This document shows, piece by piece, positions 46,408 to 55,456 of a stretch of 64,000 nucleotides of DNA. Numbering within the stretch: the stretch's first letter is position 1; each line of letters starts with the position of its first letter. A program made the position numbers and the translations under genes. The stretch comes from Bacillus amyloliquefaciens DSM 7 = ATCC 23350 (GTDB taxonomy: Bacteria; Bacillota; Bacilli; Bacillales; Bacillaceae), in the NCBI RefSeq assembly GCF_000196735.1, contig NC_014551.1, forward strand, positions 1,049,001 to 1,113,000. The letters are read 5' to 3'. Below the pieces are notes generated by a model. The model was given only the letters and a program-made list of their open reading frames with translations, made no database searches and was not told the DNA's origin.

Positions 46408-47541
46408 ATGGGCATAGCAGGAACGTTTCTATTTATGATTGTGATCGGAGCCGCGATCGGCGCGGTGACGAATCATCTTGCCATTCAGATGTTATTTCGT
46501 CCGTACCGCCCGTATTACCTCTTCGGGAAACGGATTCCGTTTACTCCGGGTCTGATCCCGAAAAGACGGGACGAATTGGCAAAACAGATGGGGCTCATGG
46601 TGACGAACCACCTGTTAACTCCGGAAGGCATAAAAAAGCGGCTTTTGTCAGATACCGTTAAAAACCAGGCGCTTGGATTCGCCGAACAATTCACGCAAAA
46701 AATGGCCGCGTCCGAGATGACGGTGCAGGAAGCCTTGGCCGCTGCAGGCATCCGGAATCCGCAGGAAAAAACAGATGCATGGATTGACCGTTTTACAGAT
46801 GAAAAGCTTTCGGAACTGTACGCGAAATATGAGCATCGCGCCATAAAAGACTGGCTCCCTGATGAGCTGCAGAAAAAGCTGGATGAAAAAGTCCCGCTGG
46901 CCGCTGATTATATCCTGAAGCGGAGCATTGACTATTTTGAAAGTGAAGAAGGAAAAGACAGACTCGGCAATATGATTGACGACTTTTTGAATGCCAGGGG
47001 GATGCTCGGCAGCATGGTGCAGATGTTCCTCGGCAATTCAAGTCTGGCGGAACGCGTGCTGCCTGAGCTGTTAAAGTTTTTGCGCAATGAGGAAACGAAA
47101 AAGCTTCTGGCTGATCTGCTTTCTCAAGAATGGGGCAAGCTCAAATCCTATACACTTTATGAGGCCGATGAAAAGTGGAATGCGAAAGATCTGCTGTTCA
47201 GCCTGAAAAAACGGGGTCTGGCCGCACTTCAAACCGCACCCTTTTTTGAAAGCCGGCTCGGTGAGATCATCTCCCGTTATGAAAGAGAGATTACGGGAAC
47301 GTATGCGCCGAAGCTGCTTGATGCAGCGCTCGGCGGTATTGCCGCTCACTTGGAGGATGTGCTGAAACGCCTGCGGCTTGAGGAAGTGGTCAAAGAGCAG
47401 GTCGATCAGTTTCCGGTTGAACGGCTGGAGGAAATGGTGCTGTCGATTTCCAAGAGAGAATTTAAGATGATTACGTATTTAGGCGGTCTGCTCGGCGGAG
47501 TTATTGGAGCAATTCAGGCTTTGTTTGTCATTCTTTTCTAA
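46408..47541 (+). CDS. yheB: DUF445 membrane protein YheB
   Basis: The 377-residue protein starts with a membrane helix (MGIAGTFLFMIVIGAAIGA) followed by the DUF445 signature AIQMLFRPYRPYYLFG and PFTPGLIPKRRDELA. It has a long helical middle and ends in a second membrane helix (LGGLLGGVIGAIQALFVILF). Such proteins form a hairpin anchored at both ends. Function unknown. Confidence 0.9.
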   Translation: MGIAGTFLFMIVIGAAIGAVTNHLAIQMLFRPYRPYYLFGKRIPFTPGLIPKRRDELAKQMGLMVTNHLLTPEGIKKRLLSDTVKNQALGFAEQFTQKMAASEMTVQEALAAAGIRNPQEKTDAWIDRFTDEKLSELYAKYEHRAIKDWLPDELQKKLDEKVPLAADYILKRSIDYFESEEGKDRLGNMIDDFLNARGMLGSMVQMFLGNSSLAERVLPELLKFLRNEETKKLLADLLSQEWGKLKSYTLYEADEKWNAKDLLFSLKKRGLAALQTAPFFESRLGEIISRYEREITGTYAPKLLDAALGGIAAHLEDVLKRLRLEEVVKEQVDQFPVERLEEMVLSISKREFKMITYLGGLLGGVIGAIQALFVILF

Positions 47542-47626
47542 GGGAAACACCCGCCGAGGATGAAAGTCGCTCCGCAGTCTGTTATAGTGGAGTGGTATGT
47601 CTGTAAGGAAGAAAGGAGCGGTTACT

Positions 47627-47977
47627 ATGGCAGTTAATTTTTATGATGCGGCTTATGATCTTGAAAAAGCTTTGCGAAACAGTGATGAATACAGCCGTCT
47701 GAGAGGGCTTTATGATCAGGTAAACGCAGATGAATCCGCAAAACGCATGTTTGATAATTTCCGCAACGTACAGCTGCAGCTGCAGCAAAAACAGATGTCA
47801 GGTGAAGAAATCACTCAGGAAGAGGTAGAGCAGGCGCAAAAAACGGTTGCTCTCGTACAGCAGCATGATTTGATTTCTCAGCTGATGGAAGCGGAACAGC
47901 GCATTAGCATGCTGATCGGCGAGTTAAACAAAATTATCATGAAACCTCTTGAAGAGCTTTACGGAAACCCGCAATAA
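47627..47977 (+). CDS. yheA: YlbF/YmcA-family small helical protein YheA
   Basis: The 116-residue protein is almost wholly alpha-helical (MAVNFYDAAYDLEKALRNSD at the start) and belongs to the DUF964/YlbF family, whose members YlbF, YmcA and YaaT direct RNase Y cleavage. Whether YheA does so is unknown. ATG 47627 follows AAAGGAG; the frame open upstream is shorter-supported. Confidence 0.88.
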   Translation: MAVNFYDAAYDLEKALRNSDEYSRLRGLYDQVNADESAKRMFDNFRNVQLQLQQKQMSGEEITQEEVEQAQKTVALVQQHDLISQLMEAEQRISMLIGELNKIIMKPLEELYGNPQ

Positions 47978-47983
47978 GCTCCA

Positions 47984-48018
47984 GACCCCTCCATCCCGGA
48001 TATGGAGGGGTTTTTTTA
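47984..48018 (+). terminator. Terminator after yheA
   Basis: ACCCCTCCAT and ATGGAGGGGT pair around CCCGGAT, followed by T6. Confidence 0.9.
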
Positions 48019-48141
48019 TTCAACTGAAAATCAAGGAATGCTGCTTGCTGAAGGCTTTGTGATGGCGGTTTCTGTTCCTTTTGAGCTTTATCGTACATTC
48101 AGCATAGATATTTCTTCTGGTTTTTTTAGTTAAAAAAACCC

Positions 48142-48170
48142 TTGTCTTTTGACAATAAAAGTGTGATAAT
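48142..48170 (+). promoter_or_regulatory. SigA promoter of the yhaX-leader RNA
   Basis: TTGTCT (48142-48147), exactly 17 nt, GATAAT (48165-48170). Transcription would begin near 48177. Confidence 0.65.
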
Positions 48171-48176
48171 AACCTT

Positions 48177-48398
48177 GAAAGCGCCTACACTTACAGGATG
48201 ATCCAAGGATACGGTCGCCGATACTGCCTGATATGTTAAGGGGTAGCAACAGAGAGTAAGTGAAACGAGCGCATCAACGGTCAAATAAGGGGTTCCTGAT
48301 AGATTTCTTAAATAGAAGTACACATTGGGGAGAAGGCAGCAAATCGATCGTATCCCAATAAAACGACAGTTCAAAGTCTGCTGACGGCAGGCTTTTTT
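48177..48398 (+). ncRNA. Candidate structured leader or small RNA, terminator-ended
   Basis: The 505 bp between yheA and yhaX hold no convincing gene. From the promoter at 48142-48170 the RNA contains a long-range helix (GCGC + CACTTAC at 48181-48194 with GTAAGTG + GCGC at 48256-48272), an ATTGGG/CCCAAT hairpin near 48329-48358, and an intrinsic terminator AGTCTGC/GCAGGCT (48375-48393) with T6. It is either a stand-alone RNA of about 220 nt or an attenuator/riboswitch controlling yhaX, which starts 85 nt later. I could not match it to a riboswitch class I know. Confidence 0.5.
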
Positions 48399-48482
48399 GC
48401 TGCTCGGAAAAGGTTGTTCTAAACAAAGAGACAGGGTCATATCCTAATGACAAGTACAGTCATCAAGGAGGGGGACTTCTCT

Positions 48483-49349
48483 GTGTCAAAACAAATGCTG
48501 GCGTTAAATATAGACGGAGCGCTTCTTCGCTCCAACGGCAAACTGCATCAGACGACAAAGGATGCCATCGAATACGTCAAGAAAAAGGGAATTTACGTCA
48601 CACTGGTCACAAACCGCCACTTTCGCTCCGCTCAAAAAGTAGCGAAAATATTAAAGCTGAATGCAAAATTGGTTACCCACAGCGGCGCCTACATTTCCGA
48701 AAAAATAGATGAGCCGTTTTTTGTAAAGAAAATATCAGAAGATCATACGTTTAATATTGTTCAGGTGCTTGAAAGCTATCAATGCAATATCCGGCTTCTT
48801 CACGAAAAATATTCGATCGGAAACAAGAAGAAAGTGAACTCCAATCTGGTTGGGAAAACGATCATTCATCCGTCTGACCCGATTTTTTACCCGGTGCAGT
48901 TTGTCGAATCATTAAGTGATCTGCTTCTTGATGAGCCGGTTTCGGCGCCCGTCATTGAGGTGCATGCTGAAAACGGATTGCAGGCTGACATAACGGATAC
49001 GATAGGGAAAGCATTCCCGGCCGTGGACGTGATCCGCGTCAATGAGGAAAAACTGAACATCGTGCCTAAAGGGGTGTCAAAAGAAAGCGGACTTTCGATG
49101 GTCGCCGCTGAACTTGGGCTTTCAATGGAAGAGGTTGTCGCCATCGGCCATCAGGAAGATGATCTGCCAATGATTGAGCTGGCCGGCCTCGGTGTCGCGA
49201 TGGGGAACTCCTCCAATGAATTAAAAAGAAAAGCGGACTGGGTGACAAGGTCAAATGATGAACAGGGAGTCGCCTATATGATTAAGGAATACTTCCGCAT
49301 GCAGCACCGCAAAGGCTTTCTCGATAAGTTCCACATGAAACGGTCATAA
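48483..49349 (+). CDS. yhaX: HAD-superfamily (Cof-type) phosphatase YhaX
   Basis: The 288-residue Cof/IIB-type HAD hydrolase has motif I LNIDGALLRSNG (nucleophile Asp, with the second Asp of DxD replaced by Ala-neighbouring Gly spacing), motif II LVTNR, motif III Lys in VPKGVSKE, and motif IV GHQEDDLPMIELAG. The substrate is unknown; these enzymes often act on sugar or nucleotide phosphates. The start is GTG 48483 behind AAGGAGGGGG, matching the B. subtilis protein. A longer frame begins inside the leader and was rejected. Confidence 0.88.
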   Translation: MSKQMLALNIDGALLRSNGKLHQTTKDAIEYVKKKGIYVTLVTNRHFRSAQKVAKILKLNAKLVTHSGAYISEKIDEPFFVKKISEDHTFNIVQVLESYQCNIRLLHEKYSIGNKKKVNSNLVGKTIIHPSDPIFYPVQFVESLSDLLLDEPVSAPVIEVHAENGLQADITDTIGKAFPAVDVIRVNEEKLNIVPKGVSKESGLSMVAAELGLSMEEVVAIGHQEDDLPMIELAGLGVAMGNSSNELKRKADWVTRSNDEQGVAYMIKEYFRMQHRKGFLDKFHMKRS

Positions 49350-49354
49350 TGAAG

Positions 49355-49389
49355 AGCCGCAGACACGAAACGCCGTCTGCGGCTTTTTC
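49355..49389 (+). terminator. Terminator after yhaX
   Basis: AGCCGCAGAC and GTCTGCGGCT, perfect 10-bp stem, then T5. Confidence 0.9.
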
Positions 49390-49460
49390 GCGGATTGATT
49401 TTAGCCTGTTCTTTCTGTACACTAAAGAAAGTTTTGAATCTGAAAAATAAGGTGATCACA

Positions 49461-50963
49461 TTGCAAATAAAAATAGACGGCATAACGGATGACAGGCTGC
49501 ATCGTCCGCTGCAGAATATCGCGAATTTATTTTTTGAAGAGTGTGTTCTTGCGTACGGCGAAACGGAGGAACCTTCTGATCTCGTCATTTCACTTGCCAT
49601 TTCTCAAGATGCAGACAGCGTGTCAGTATCGGGAGAAATCAAAGGAACCGGCGAAAAGGAGCATCACACGAAACCGCTTCTTGCCGGCTGGAGCGAAAAA
49701 GAAGTATTTAAACAGGTGAAAAATACGCTGTCGTACGTATACTTAAATCTTCTCCAATCACATACGGGCATGACACAAAAATGGGGAATCTTAACCGGCA
49801 TCAGGCCTACTAAACTCCTTCATAAAAAGCTGCAAAGCGGCCTGACAAAAGAAGAAGCGCACGCCGATCTGAAAAAAGATTATCTGATACATGATGAAAA
49901 AATCAATCTGATGCAGGAGATTGTCGACCGCCAGCTCGCCGCGGTTCCCGATCTGTACCGGGTCAAAGATGAAGTCAGCATATATATCGGCATCCCGTTC
50001 TGCCCGACGAAATGCGCCTACTGCACGTTTCCGGCTTACGCCATCCAAGGACAGGCAGGCAGAGTCGGCTCCTTTTTATGGGGGCTTCACTATGAAATGC
50101 AGAAAATCGGAGAATGGCTGAAACAGCATGATATCAAAGTGACGACCATTTATTTCGGCGGCGGTACGCCGACAAGCATTACGGCTGAGGAAATGGACCT
50201 TTTATATGAAGAAATGGTCCGTTCTTTCCCGAATGTAGAGAATATCAGGGAGATTACCGTTGAAGCGGGACGACCCGACACGATTACGGAGGAAAAGCTT
50301 GCCGTTTTAAATAAGTATAAGATTGACAGAATCAGCATCAATCCGCAATCTTATGAAAACGAAACGCTTAAGGCCATCGGCAGACACCATACAGTTGAAG
50401 AAACCATCGAAAAATACCATCTTTCCCGCAAACACGGCATGAATAACATCAACATGGACTTGATTATCGGCCTGCCGGGAGAAGGGACGGCAGAGTTCAG
50501 GCACAGTCTTGATGAAACGGAAAAGCTGATGCCTGAATCTTTGACCGTTCATACGCTTTCTTTTAAACGGGCGTCAGAAATGACGAGAAACAAGCATAAG
50601 TATAAGGTTGCCGACAGGCAGGAAGTGTCCCGGATGATGGATGACGCCGTGCGCTGGACAAAAGAGCACGGCTATACGCCGTACTACTTGTACCGGCAGA
50701 AAAATATTCTCGGGAACCTTGAAAATGTCGGCTACTCCTTCCCGGGTCAGGAAAGCATCTACAACATTATGATTATGGAAGAGGTGCAGACGATTATCGG
50801 TATCGGCTGCGGCGCGGCAAGCAAATTCATTCATCCGGAAACCGGAAAAATCACGCACTTCGCCAATCCGAAAGACCCGAAATCATATAATGACCGATTC
50901 GAGCATTATACAGAAGAGAAAATAAAATACTTAGATGAGATGTTTGTCAAATCTGCATTATAA
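49461..50963 (+). CDS. hemZ: Radical-SAM coproporphyrinogen III dehydrogenase-like protein
   Basis: The 500-residue HemN-family radical SAM protein has the [4Fe-4S] motif CPTKCAYC preceded by YIGIPF, the SAM-binding FGGGTPTSI, and an N-terminal extension of about 160 residues typical of HemZ. It is thought to oxidise coproporphyrinogen III in oxygen-independent haem synthesis. Start is TTG 49461, 7 nt after AAGGTGAT, giving the B. subtilis length. Confidence 0.93.
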   Translation: MQIKIDGITDDRLHRPLQNIANLFFEECVLAYGETEEPSDLVISLAISQDADSVSVSGEIKGTGEKEHHTKPLLAGWSEKEVFKQVKNTLSYVYLNLLQSHTGMTQKWGILTGIRPTKLLHKKLQSGLTKEEAHADLKKDYLIHDEKINLMQEIVDRQLAAVPDLYRVKDEVSIYIGIPFCPTKCAYCTFPAYAIQGQAGRVGSFLWGLHYEMQKIGEWLKQHDIKVTTIYFGGGTPTSITAEEMDLLYEEMVRSFPNVENIREITVEAGRPDTITEEKLAVLNKYKIDRISINPQSYENETLKAIGRHHTVEETIEKYHLSRKHGMNNINMDLIIGLPGEGTAEFRHSLDETEKLMPESLTVHTLSFKRASEMTRNKHKYKVADRQEVSRMMDDAVRWTKEHGYTPYYLYRQKNILGNLENVGYSFPGQESIYNIMIMEEVQTIIGIGCGAASKFIHPETGKITHFANPKDPKSYNDRFEHYTEEKIKYLDEMFVKSAL

Positions 50964-50965
50964 TA

Positions 50966-51000
50966 AAAAAACGGCACGGAATCAGCGTGCCGTTTTTTTA
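50966..51000 (+). terminator. Terminator after hemZ
   Basis: ACGGCACG and CGTGCCGT pair around GAATCAG, with A7 before and T7 after. Confidence 0.9.
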
Positions 51001-51064
51001 TGTTTATCCGTCAGTCAAAACGGGAAAAGACCATTCAGACTGCTATTTGCAAGAGGTGTACAAT

Positions 51065-52354
51065 ATGTATGATGTCATAGGAGCGGGAATCGGGCCGTTT
51101 AATTTAGGCCTTGCCGCATTGTTAGAGGATATACCCGAAACAAGCGCTCTTTTTTTCGATAAAAAGAAAGAATTTGCGTGGCATCCGGGCCTGTTAATTA
51201 AAGGAACGGATTTACAGGTGGCGTTTCTGGCGGATCTTGTCACGCTCGCTGATCCGAAAAGCCGCTACACGTTTTTAAATTTTCTCCATGAGCATGACCG
51301 GCTGTACCGGTTTTACACGTTTAATGAATTTGATATTCCAAGACGTGAGTTTAATGACTATTTAAGCTGGGCAGCTTCAGAAATCAAATCATGCCGTTTC
51401 GGCTCAGAGGTGATTGACGTGAAAAATGCCGGCGGGCATTATGACGTCAGCGTTAAGAACATCGAGGACGGCAGCATCAGTGTCTATCAAACGAAGCATT
51501 TCGTTATGGGAACGGGTTCTGAGCCGCTTATTCCCGCAGAGATTGATGACGAAGCGCGTCAGGACACGATGGTCAGCACGGAATATTTGTTTCGGAAAGA
51601 TGAGCTCGCCGGCGCCGAATCAATCACAGTAGTCGGTTCCGGACAGAGCGCAGCGGAGATTTTTTCTGATTTATTGCAAGATGAACAATACCGCCGCTGC
51701 CGGCTGCAATGGGTGACACGTTCCGCCGGATTTCGAGAATTAGAAACCGCCAAGCTCGGGCAGGAAATGTTTACACCCGATTATGTGGAATATTTTAACC
51801 GCCTGCCTTTTCAAGAACGGCTGAACACACTGCCGGAGCTGGACGGACTGCGTCACGGCATTGATTCTGACACACTTGCCGCCATTTATGACGCCCTGTA
51901 TCACAGGTCGATCAGCGGAGGTTCGCCTGATGTATATATTCAGCCGATGGCGGAGCTTGAAAAAATTGAAAAGCAAAACGGGCGCTGTGTACTGAGCTTT
52001 CATCAATGGCAGATGGATGAAAGCTTTACGGCCGATTCAGAAAAAGTAATTTTGGCGACCGGCTTTAAACCTCATATTCCGGAATGGTTTACGGCAATTT
52101 CTCCCGATATCGAATGGGAGGATGAGAAACGGTTTAAAGTGACGGCAGATTCCCGTCTTGTGTTTAAGGACGATAGGCGGCATCATTTTTTCACGTTAAC
52201 GAATCTTGATCATGCCCACGGAACGGGCGCTACGAATTTGAAGCTGTCTGTTTACAGAAACCAAAAAATCATCAATACGATTCTGGGAAGAGAGCATTTC
52301 TCCATTAACAAAAAAACAGCTTTTCAGCAATTTCTTCCCGCGCGAAAAAACTGA
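51065..52354 (+). CDS. Lysine/ornithine N-monooxygenase-like flavoprotein (IucD/SidA family)
   Basis: The 429-residue class B flavin monooxygenase has the FAD motif GAGIGPFNLGLAALL at residues 7-21, NADPH motif VVGSGQSAAEIF, and ATGFKPHIP near the C-terminus. WHPGLLIKGTDLQVAFLADLVT and NLDHAHGTGATNL are diagnostic of N-hydroxylating enzymes that make hydroxamate precursors from lysine or ornithine. No acyltransferase, siderophore synthetase or exporter lies nearby and no Fur box is seen upstream. I know no counterpart here in B. subtilis 168. ATG 51065 follows AAGAGGTG by 6 nt. Confidence 0.88.
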   Translation: MYDVIGAGIGPFNLGLAALLEDIPETSALFFDKKKEFAWHPGLLIKGTDLQVAFLADLVTLADPKSRYTFLNFLHEHDRLYRFYTFNEFDIPRREFNDYLSWAASEIKSCRFGSEVIDVKNAGGHYDVSVKNIEDGSISVYQTKHFVMGTGSEPLIPAEIDDEARQDTMVSTEYLFRKDELAGAESITVVGSGQSAAEIFSDLLQDEQYRRCRLQWVTRSAGFRELETAKLGQEMFTPDYVEYFNRLPFQERLNTLPELDGLRHGIDSDTLAAIYDALYHRSISGGSPDVYIQPMAELEKIEKQNGRCVLSFHQWQMDESFTADSEKVILATGFKPHIPEWFTAISPDIEWEDEKRFKVTADSRLVFKDDRRHHFFTLTNLDHAHGTGATNLKLSVYRNQKIINTILGREHFSINKKTAFQQFLPARKN

Positions 52355-52380
52355 CCCCTTAGAAAGAGGTCAGTTTTTTT
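52349..52380. terminator. Bidirectional terminator between the monooxygenase and khtU
   Basis: AACTGACC and GGTCAGTT pair with A- and T-runs on either side. Confidence 0.88.
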
Positions 52381-53593
52381 ATGATTTCTGCAGCTTCTTT
52401 TCAGGCTTTTTCCATTTGAAAACACTGTTCAACAGGAGATATATCCGCTTCGATTCTTTCGTGAGCAAAGGGCCGAGAATGGCCAGTATCAACACATATA
52501 AGGCGGCGAACGGCTTGAGTGAGGCGGACAGGCCGCCGGCGATGCCGAGATTTGCAACGATAATGGAGAATTCGCCGCGGGAGACAATGGTCAGCCCGAT
52601 GTTAGACGATGCTTTATGAGAAAGCCCCGCCCGGCGCCCGGCAATCATGCCGGCGATAAAGTTTCCGGCAATCGTCAGCAGAACGGCGCCGAGGGCAAGC
52701 CATACCGCATCTCCCAGTGAAAACGGGTCAATGCTCAGACCGAAACTGAAGAAAAACATGGCTCCGAAAAAGTCACGGAACGGCACGACAAGGTGTTCAA
52801 TCCTGTCAGAATGGGCTGTCTCCGAAAACACGAGCCCGAGCAAGAGCGCGCCGATCGCTTCAGCGACATGAATTGTTTCGGAAAAGCCGGCGATGAAAAA
52901 GAGCGCGGCGAAAATGACAATGACAAATACCTCGTTTGAACGGATATCCAGCAGTTTGTTCAGAAGAGGCGGCAATTTTCTCGCGGCAATGAAAAACAGC
53001 AGCATGTATCCGAAAGCGATCACGATTGACAGCAGCGCGCCCCCGACAGACGTCGCGTCTCCAAGTACAAGTCCGGAAACGACGGATAAGTAAACCGCCA
53101 GAAAGATATCCTCAAACATAATGATGCCGAGAATCAGCTCCGTTTCCGGATTGGCCGTGCGTTTTAAGTCGACAAGCACCTTTGCGACAATGGCGCTTGA
53201 TGATATCGTGATAACACCGGCCAATACAAGCACTTCCAAAAAGGAAAAGCCCGTGATAAAGCCGTATATCAGTCCTAAACTGAAATTAATCAGAATATAA
53301 ATCGTTCCCCCGGCGGCGATGGAGCGACCGGATTTCACTAATTTTCCGACCGAGAATTCAAGTCCGAGGTAAAAGAGGAGGAACAGGACGCCCATCCGTC
53401 CAAAAAATTCAATAACTTCCCGGCTTTCGATAAACGTCAGGTCAATGATGCCCGCTTGGGGGGCGTGCGGCCCGACAAGCATCCCTAAAATGATCAGGAA
53501 GGGAATGATGGAAAATTTAATTTTATTGGCGATGACACTCGCAATGGCCACAAGAACTAGCGCCGTACCGACTTCAAATACGAGATGGTCCAT
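52379..53593 (-). CDS. khtU: K+/H+ antiporter, CPA2 family
   Basis: The 404-residue membrane protein has about 12 helices and CPA2 features: LLFYLGLEFSV, the ion-binding region ITISSSAIVAKVLVDLKR, and FFFSFGLSIDP. It extrudes K+ under alkaline or high-K+ stress. It has no cytoplasmic RCK domain of its own; that is supplied by KhtT, encoded 7 bp upstream on the same strand. It corresponds to YhaU. Confidence 0.94.
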   Translation of the reverse strand: MDHLVFEVGTALVLVAIASVIANKIKFSIIPFLIILGMLVGPHAPQAGIIDLTFIESREVIEFFGRMGVLFLLFYLGLEFSVGKLVKSGRSIAAGGTIYILINFSLGLIYGFITGFSFLEVLVLAGVITISSSAIVAKVLVDLKRTANPETELILGIIMFEDIFLAVYLSVVSGLVLGDATSVGGALLSIVIAFGYMLLFFIAARKLPPLLNKLLDIRSNEVFVIVIFAALFFIAGFSETIHVAEAIGALLLGLVFSETAHSDRIEHLVVPFRDFFGAMFFFSFGLSIDPFSLGDAVWLALGAVLLTIAGNFIAGMIAGRRAGLSHKASSNIGLTIVSRGEFSIIVANLGIAGGLSASLKPFAALYVLILAILGPLLTKESKRIYLLLNSVFKWKKPEKKLQKS

Positions 53594-53600
53594 AAACAGA

Positions 53601-54098
53601 TCACACTCCGTCTCTGGTGAGGAAGTCTTGGATCAGTTTCTTCAGATGCTTTCTTTCGCCTGAGAGAACGAGTGTATCGTTTGCTTCAAGGAGCGAATCA
53701 GCGCCAGGGTTTAAAAACTTTTTCTGGTTATGCTTAATGATGGCGATCACCGTCACATCATAGTTCTGGCGCACATCCAGTTCGCCGAGCGTCCGCCCGG
53801 CCGCTTTTGCTCCTTTTTCAACTTTGAACCATTCGATGATCAGATCGCTGAACGCCATTTCAATTGATTCAAGCGCCTGCGGTTTGTACACCATCCCGCC
53901 GATAATCGCGGCAATCTGCCTTGCTTCTGCATCATCAAGTGAAATGCTTGCCAGAAGCTCATCGGGGTCTCGGTCATCAAATCTGTAAATTTCCCGCCTG
54001 CCGTCATCATGAATAATGATCGTCATTTTTTCATGGTTTCTCGTTTCGATTTCGAATTTTTTTCCGATGCCGGGCAGATCGTTTTCTTTAATATTCAT
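53601..54098 (-). CDS. khtT: KhtU regulatory subunit (RCK_C domain, c-di-AMP sensor)
   Basis: The 165-residue cytoplasmic protein has an N-terminal alpha/beta domain and a C-terminal RCK_C/TrkA-C domain (GRTLGELDVRQNYDVTVIAI, then PGADSLLEANDTLVLSG). In B. subtilis KhtT binds c-di-AMP and gates KhtU. The gene is the middle of khtS-khtT-khtU (formerly yhaSTU). Confidence 0.95.
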   Translation of the reverse strand: MNIKENDLPGIGKKFEIETRNHEKMTIIIHDDGRREIYRFDDRDPDELLASISLDDAEARQIAAIIGGMVYKPQALESIEMAFSDLIIEWFKVEKGAKAAGRTLGELDVRQNYDVTVIAIIKHNQKKFLNPGADSLLEANDTLVLSGERKHLKKLIQDFLTRDGV

Positions 54099-54125
54099 AA
54101 AAAATCCCTCCGGAATATACTGTTT

Positions 54126-54479
54126 TTAAACCGTAAATACAGACTGGCATTGAGAGATTGTCTGATGCCGGAGGTAATTTGACTGGTATTGTATCGGAAT
54201 GGCGCACGTCCTTTCCAGTGTGGAATCAATAAATTGATCAAGAGGTTTGACAGACAACAGGGTGACCATCCGGGATAATACGTCGTATCCTTTAGACAGG
54301 CCGTACGGAGCGGTTTTGGTATGAGCCGGCGTTTTTGCCGAGTCCGTCTCCTGCGGGTAAACCGAAATTTGAACGTGGCTGTCTGTTTCTGTCACCAATT
54401 GGGAAGGAAGGGCGACATCCGAAGGGGGAAACAGCACCATAAAAAAGCTCAGTAAAAAGCTGAGTATCACATATTTCAT
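54126..54479 (-). CDS. khtS: KhtSTU accessory protein KhtS
   Basis: The 117-residue protein has a signal peptide or N-terminal helix (MKYVILSFLLSFFMVLFPPS) and a short, otherwise unremarkable extracytoplasmic part. It is first in the khtSTU operon and modulates the antiporter in B. subtilis. Ribosome site GGGGGG. Identity rests mainly on position. Confidence 0.82.
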   Translation of the reverse strand: MKYVILSFLLSFFMVLFPPSDVALPSQLVTETDSHVQISVYPQETDSAKTPAHTKTAPYGLSKGYDVLSRMVTLLSVKPLDQFIDSTLERTCAIPIQYQSNYLRHQTISQCQSVFTV

Positions 54480-54661
54480 TATCGGCGTTCCCCCCTTTGT
54501 GTCTTGTGTGTCAATTTCACTATATAAAAATGTATTTTCAGTTTCAAATGATATGCATTTTTCGGTATCTGTTGACCTTGAAAAATAAAGGAGTTTCGCT
54601 TCGGCGGAAGGAATATATTATTTGAACAAAAAATGTAAGCGGATACAAGGGGGATGTAAAC

Positions 54662-55429
54662 ATGCAGTATATTCGATATGAAGAAAAGGGAAAGATCGCA
54701 GAGATAGTGTTGAACCGGCCTGACAGTTACAATGCGCTGAATGAACAAATGCTGCGGGAATTAGAGAATGCATGCGTCATGGCAGCTGACAGTGAGGCGC
54801 TTATCGTCCTTTTGAGGGGGGAAGGCAGGGGATTTTCCGCAGGCGGTGATATTCAGATGATGACGTCGGAACATGATTCAGGAGAATATGAACGGCTCAT
54901 GAAAATGATCGAATCCATTACACTGACCCTCTATGATATGAAAAAAATTGTGATAGCCGCCATCCACGGGGCCGCGGCGGGGCTCGGGCTGAGTTTTGCG
55001 CTGTGCGCCGATGTGGTGCTCGCAGAAGAAAACGCCCGCCTCGCGATGAATTTCATCGGCATCGGGCTGGTTCCCGACGGAGGAGGCCATTACTTATTAA
55101 TGAGACGCGTCGGTGAGATCGAAGCGAAAAAGCTGATTTGGAGTGGTGAAAAATTGCCGGCTGAAAAAGCGGTGCGGCTCAAGCTTGCCGACGGGCTGTT
55201 CAGCGGTGACCCTGCGGCGGGGGCAAAACCGTATATCGACCGATTGCTACATGCGCCGCTGTCAGCAATGATTGAAACGAAGGCTATCTATCAAAGCCTC
55301 CATATCAGCCGGTTAAAAGATGTTTTGTCTCTTGAACGAAAGGCCCAGGAAAATATGAGAAAAACGGATGATCATAAAGAGGGCATCCGCGCCTTTTTAG
55401 AAAAGCGGACGCCGCAGTTTAACCGGTAA
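54662..55429 (+). CDS. yhaR: Enoyl-CoA hydratase/isomerase family protein
   Basis: The 255-residue crotonase-fold protein has oxyanion-hole segments GRGFSAGGDIQMM and HGAAAGLGLSFALCADVVLA, and FIGIGLVPDGGGHYLLMRRVG. One of the two catalytic Glu positions appears to be Asp, as in isomerase-like members, so hydration versus isomerisation is not settled. It is divergent from khtS. Ribosome site AAGGGGG. Confidence 0.88.
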   Translation: MQYIRYEEKGKIAEIVLNRPDSYNALNEQMLRELENACVMAADSEALIVLLRGEGRGFSAGGDIQMMTSEHDSGEYERLMKMIESITLTLYDMKKIVIAAIHGAAAGLGLSFALCADVVLAEENARLAMNFIGIGLVPDGGGHYLLMRRVGEIEAKKLIWSGEKLPAEKAVRLKLADGLFSGDPAAGAKPYIDRLLHAPLSAMIETKAIYQSLHISRLKDVLSLERKAQENMRKTDDHKEGIRAFLEKRTPQFNR

Positions 55430-55456
55430 AAAACAGAAGCCGGAAAGCTTCTGTTA
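55429..55456 (-). terminator. Terminator of the small minus-strand gene after yhaR
   Basis: ACAGAAGC and GCTTCTGT, perfect 8-bp stem; the A-run on + provides the minus-strand T-run. Confidence 0.8.

Noticed and set aside
48126..48440. 104-codon minus-strand frame over the yhaX leader
   Set aside because: No ribosome site, and the amino-acid sequence is atypical (many Cys/Ser/Leu); the plus strand has promoter, helix and terminator instead.
50964..51064. Fur box before the IucD-like gene
   Set aside because: The 100 bp hold the hemZ terminator and a ribosome site but no NATWATNATWATN repeats.
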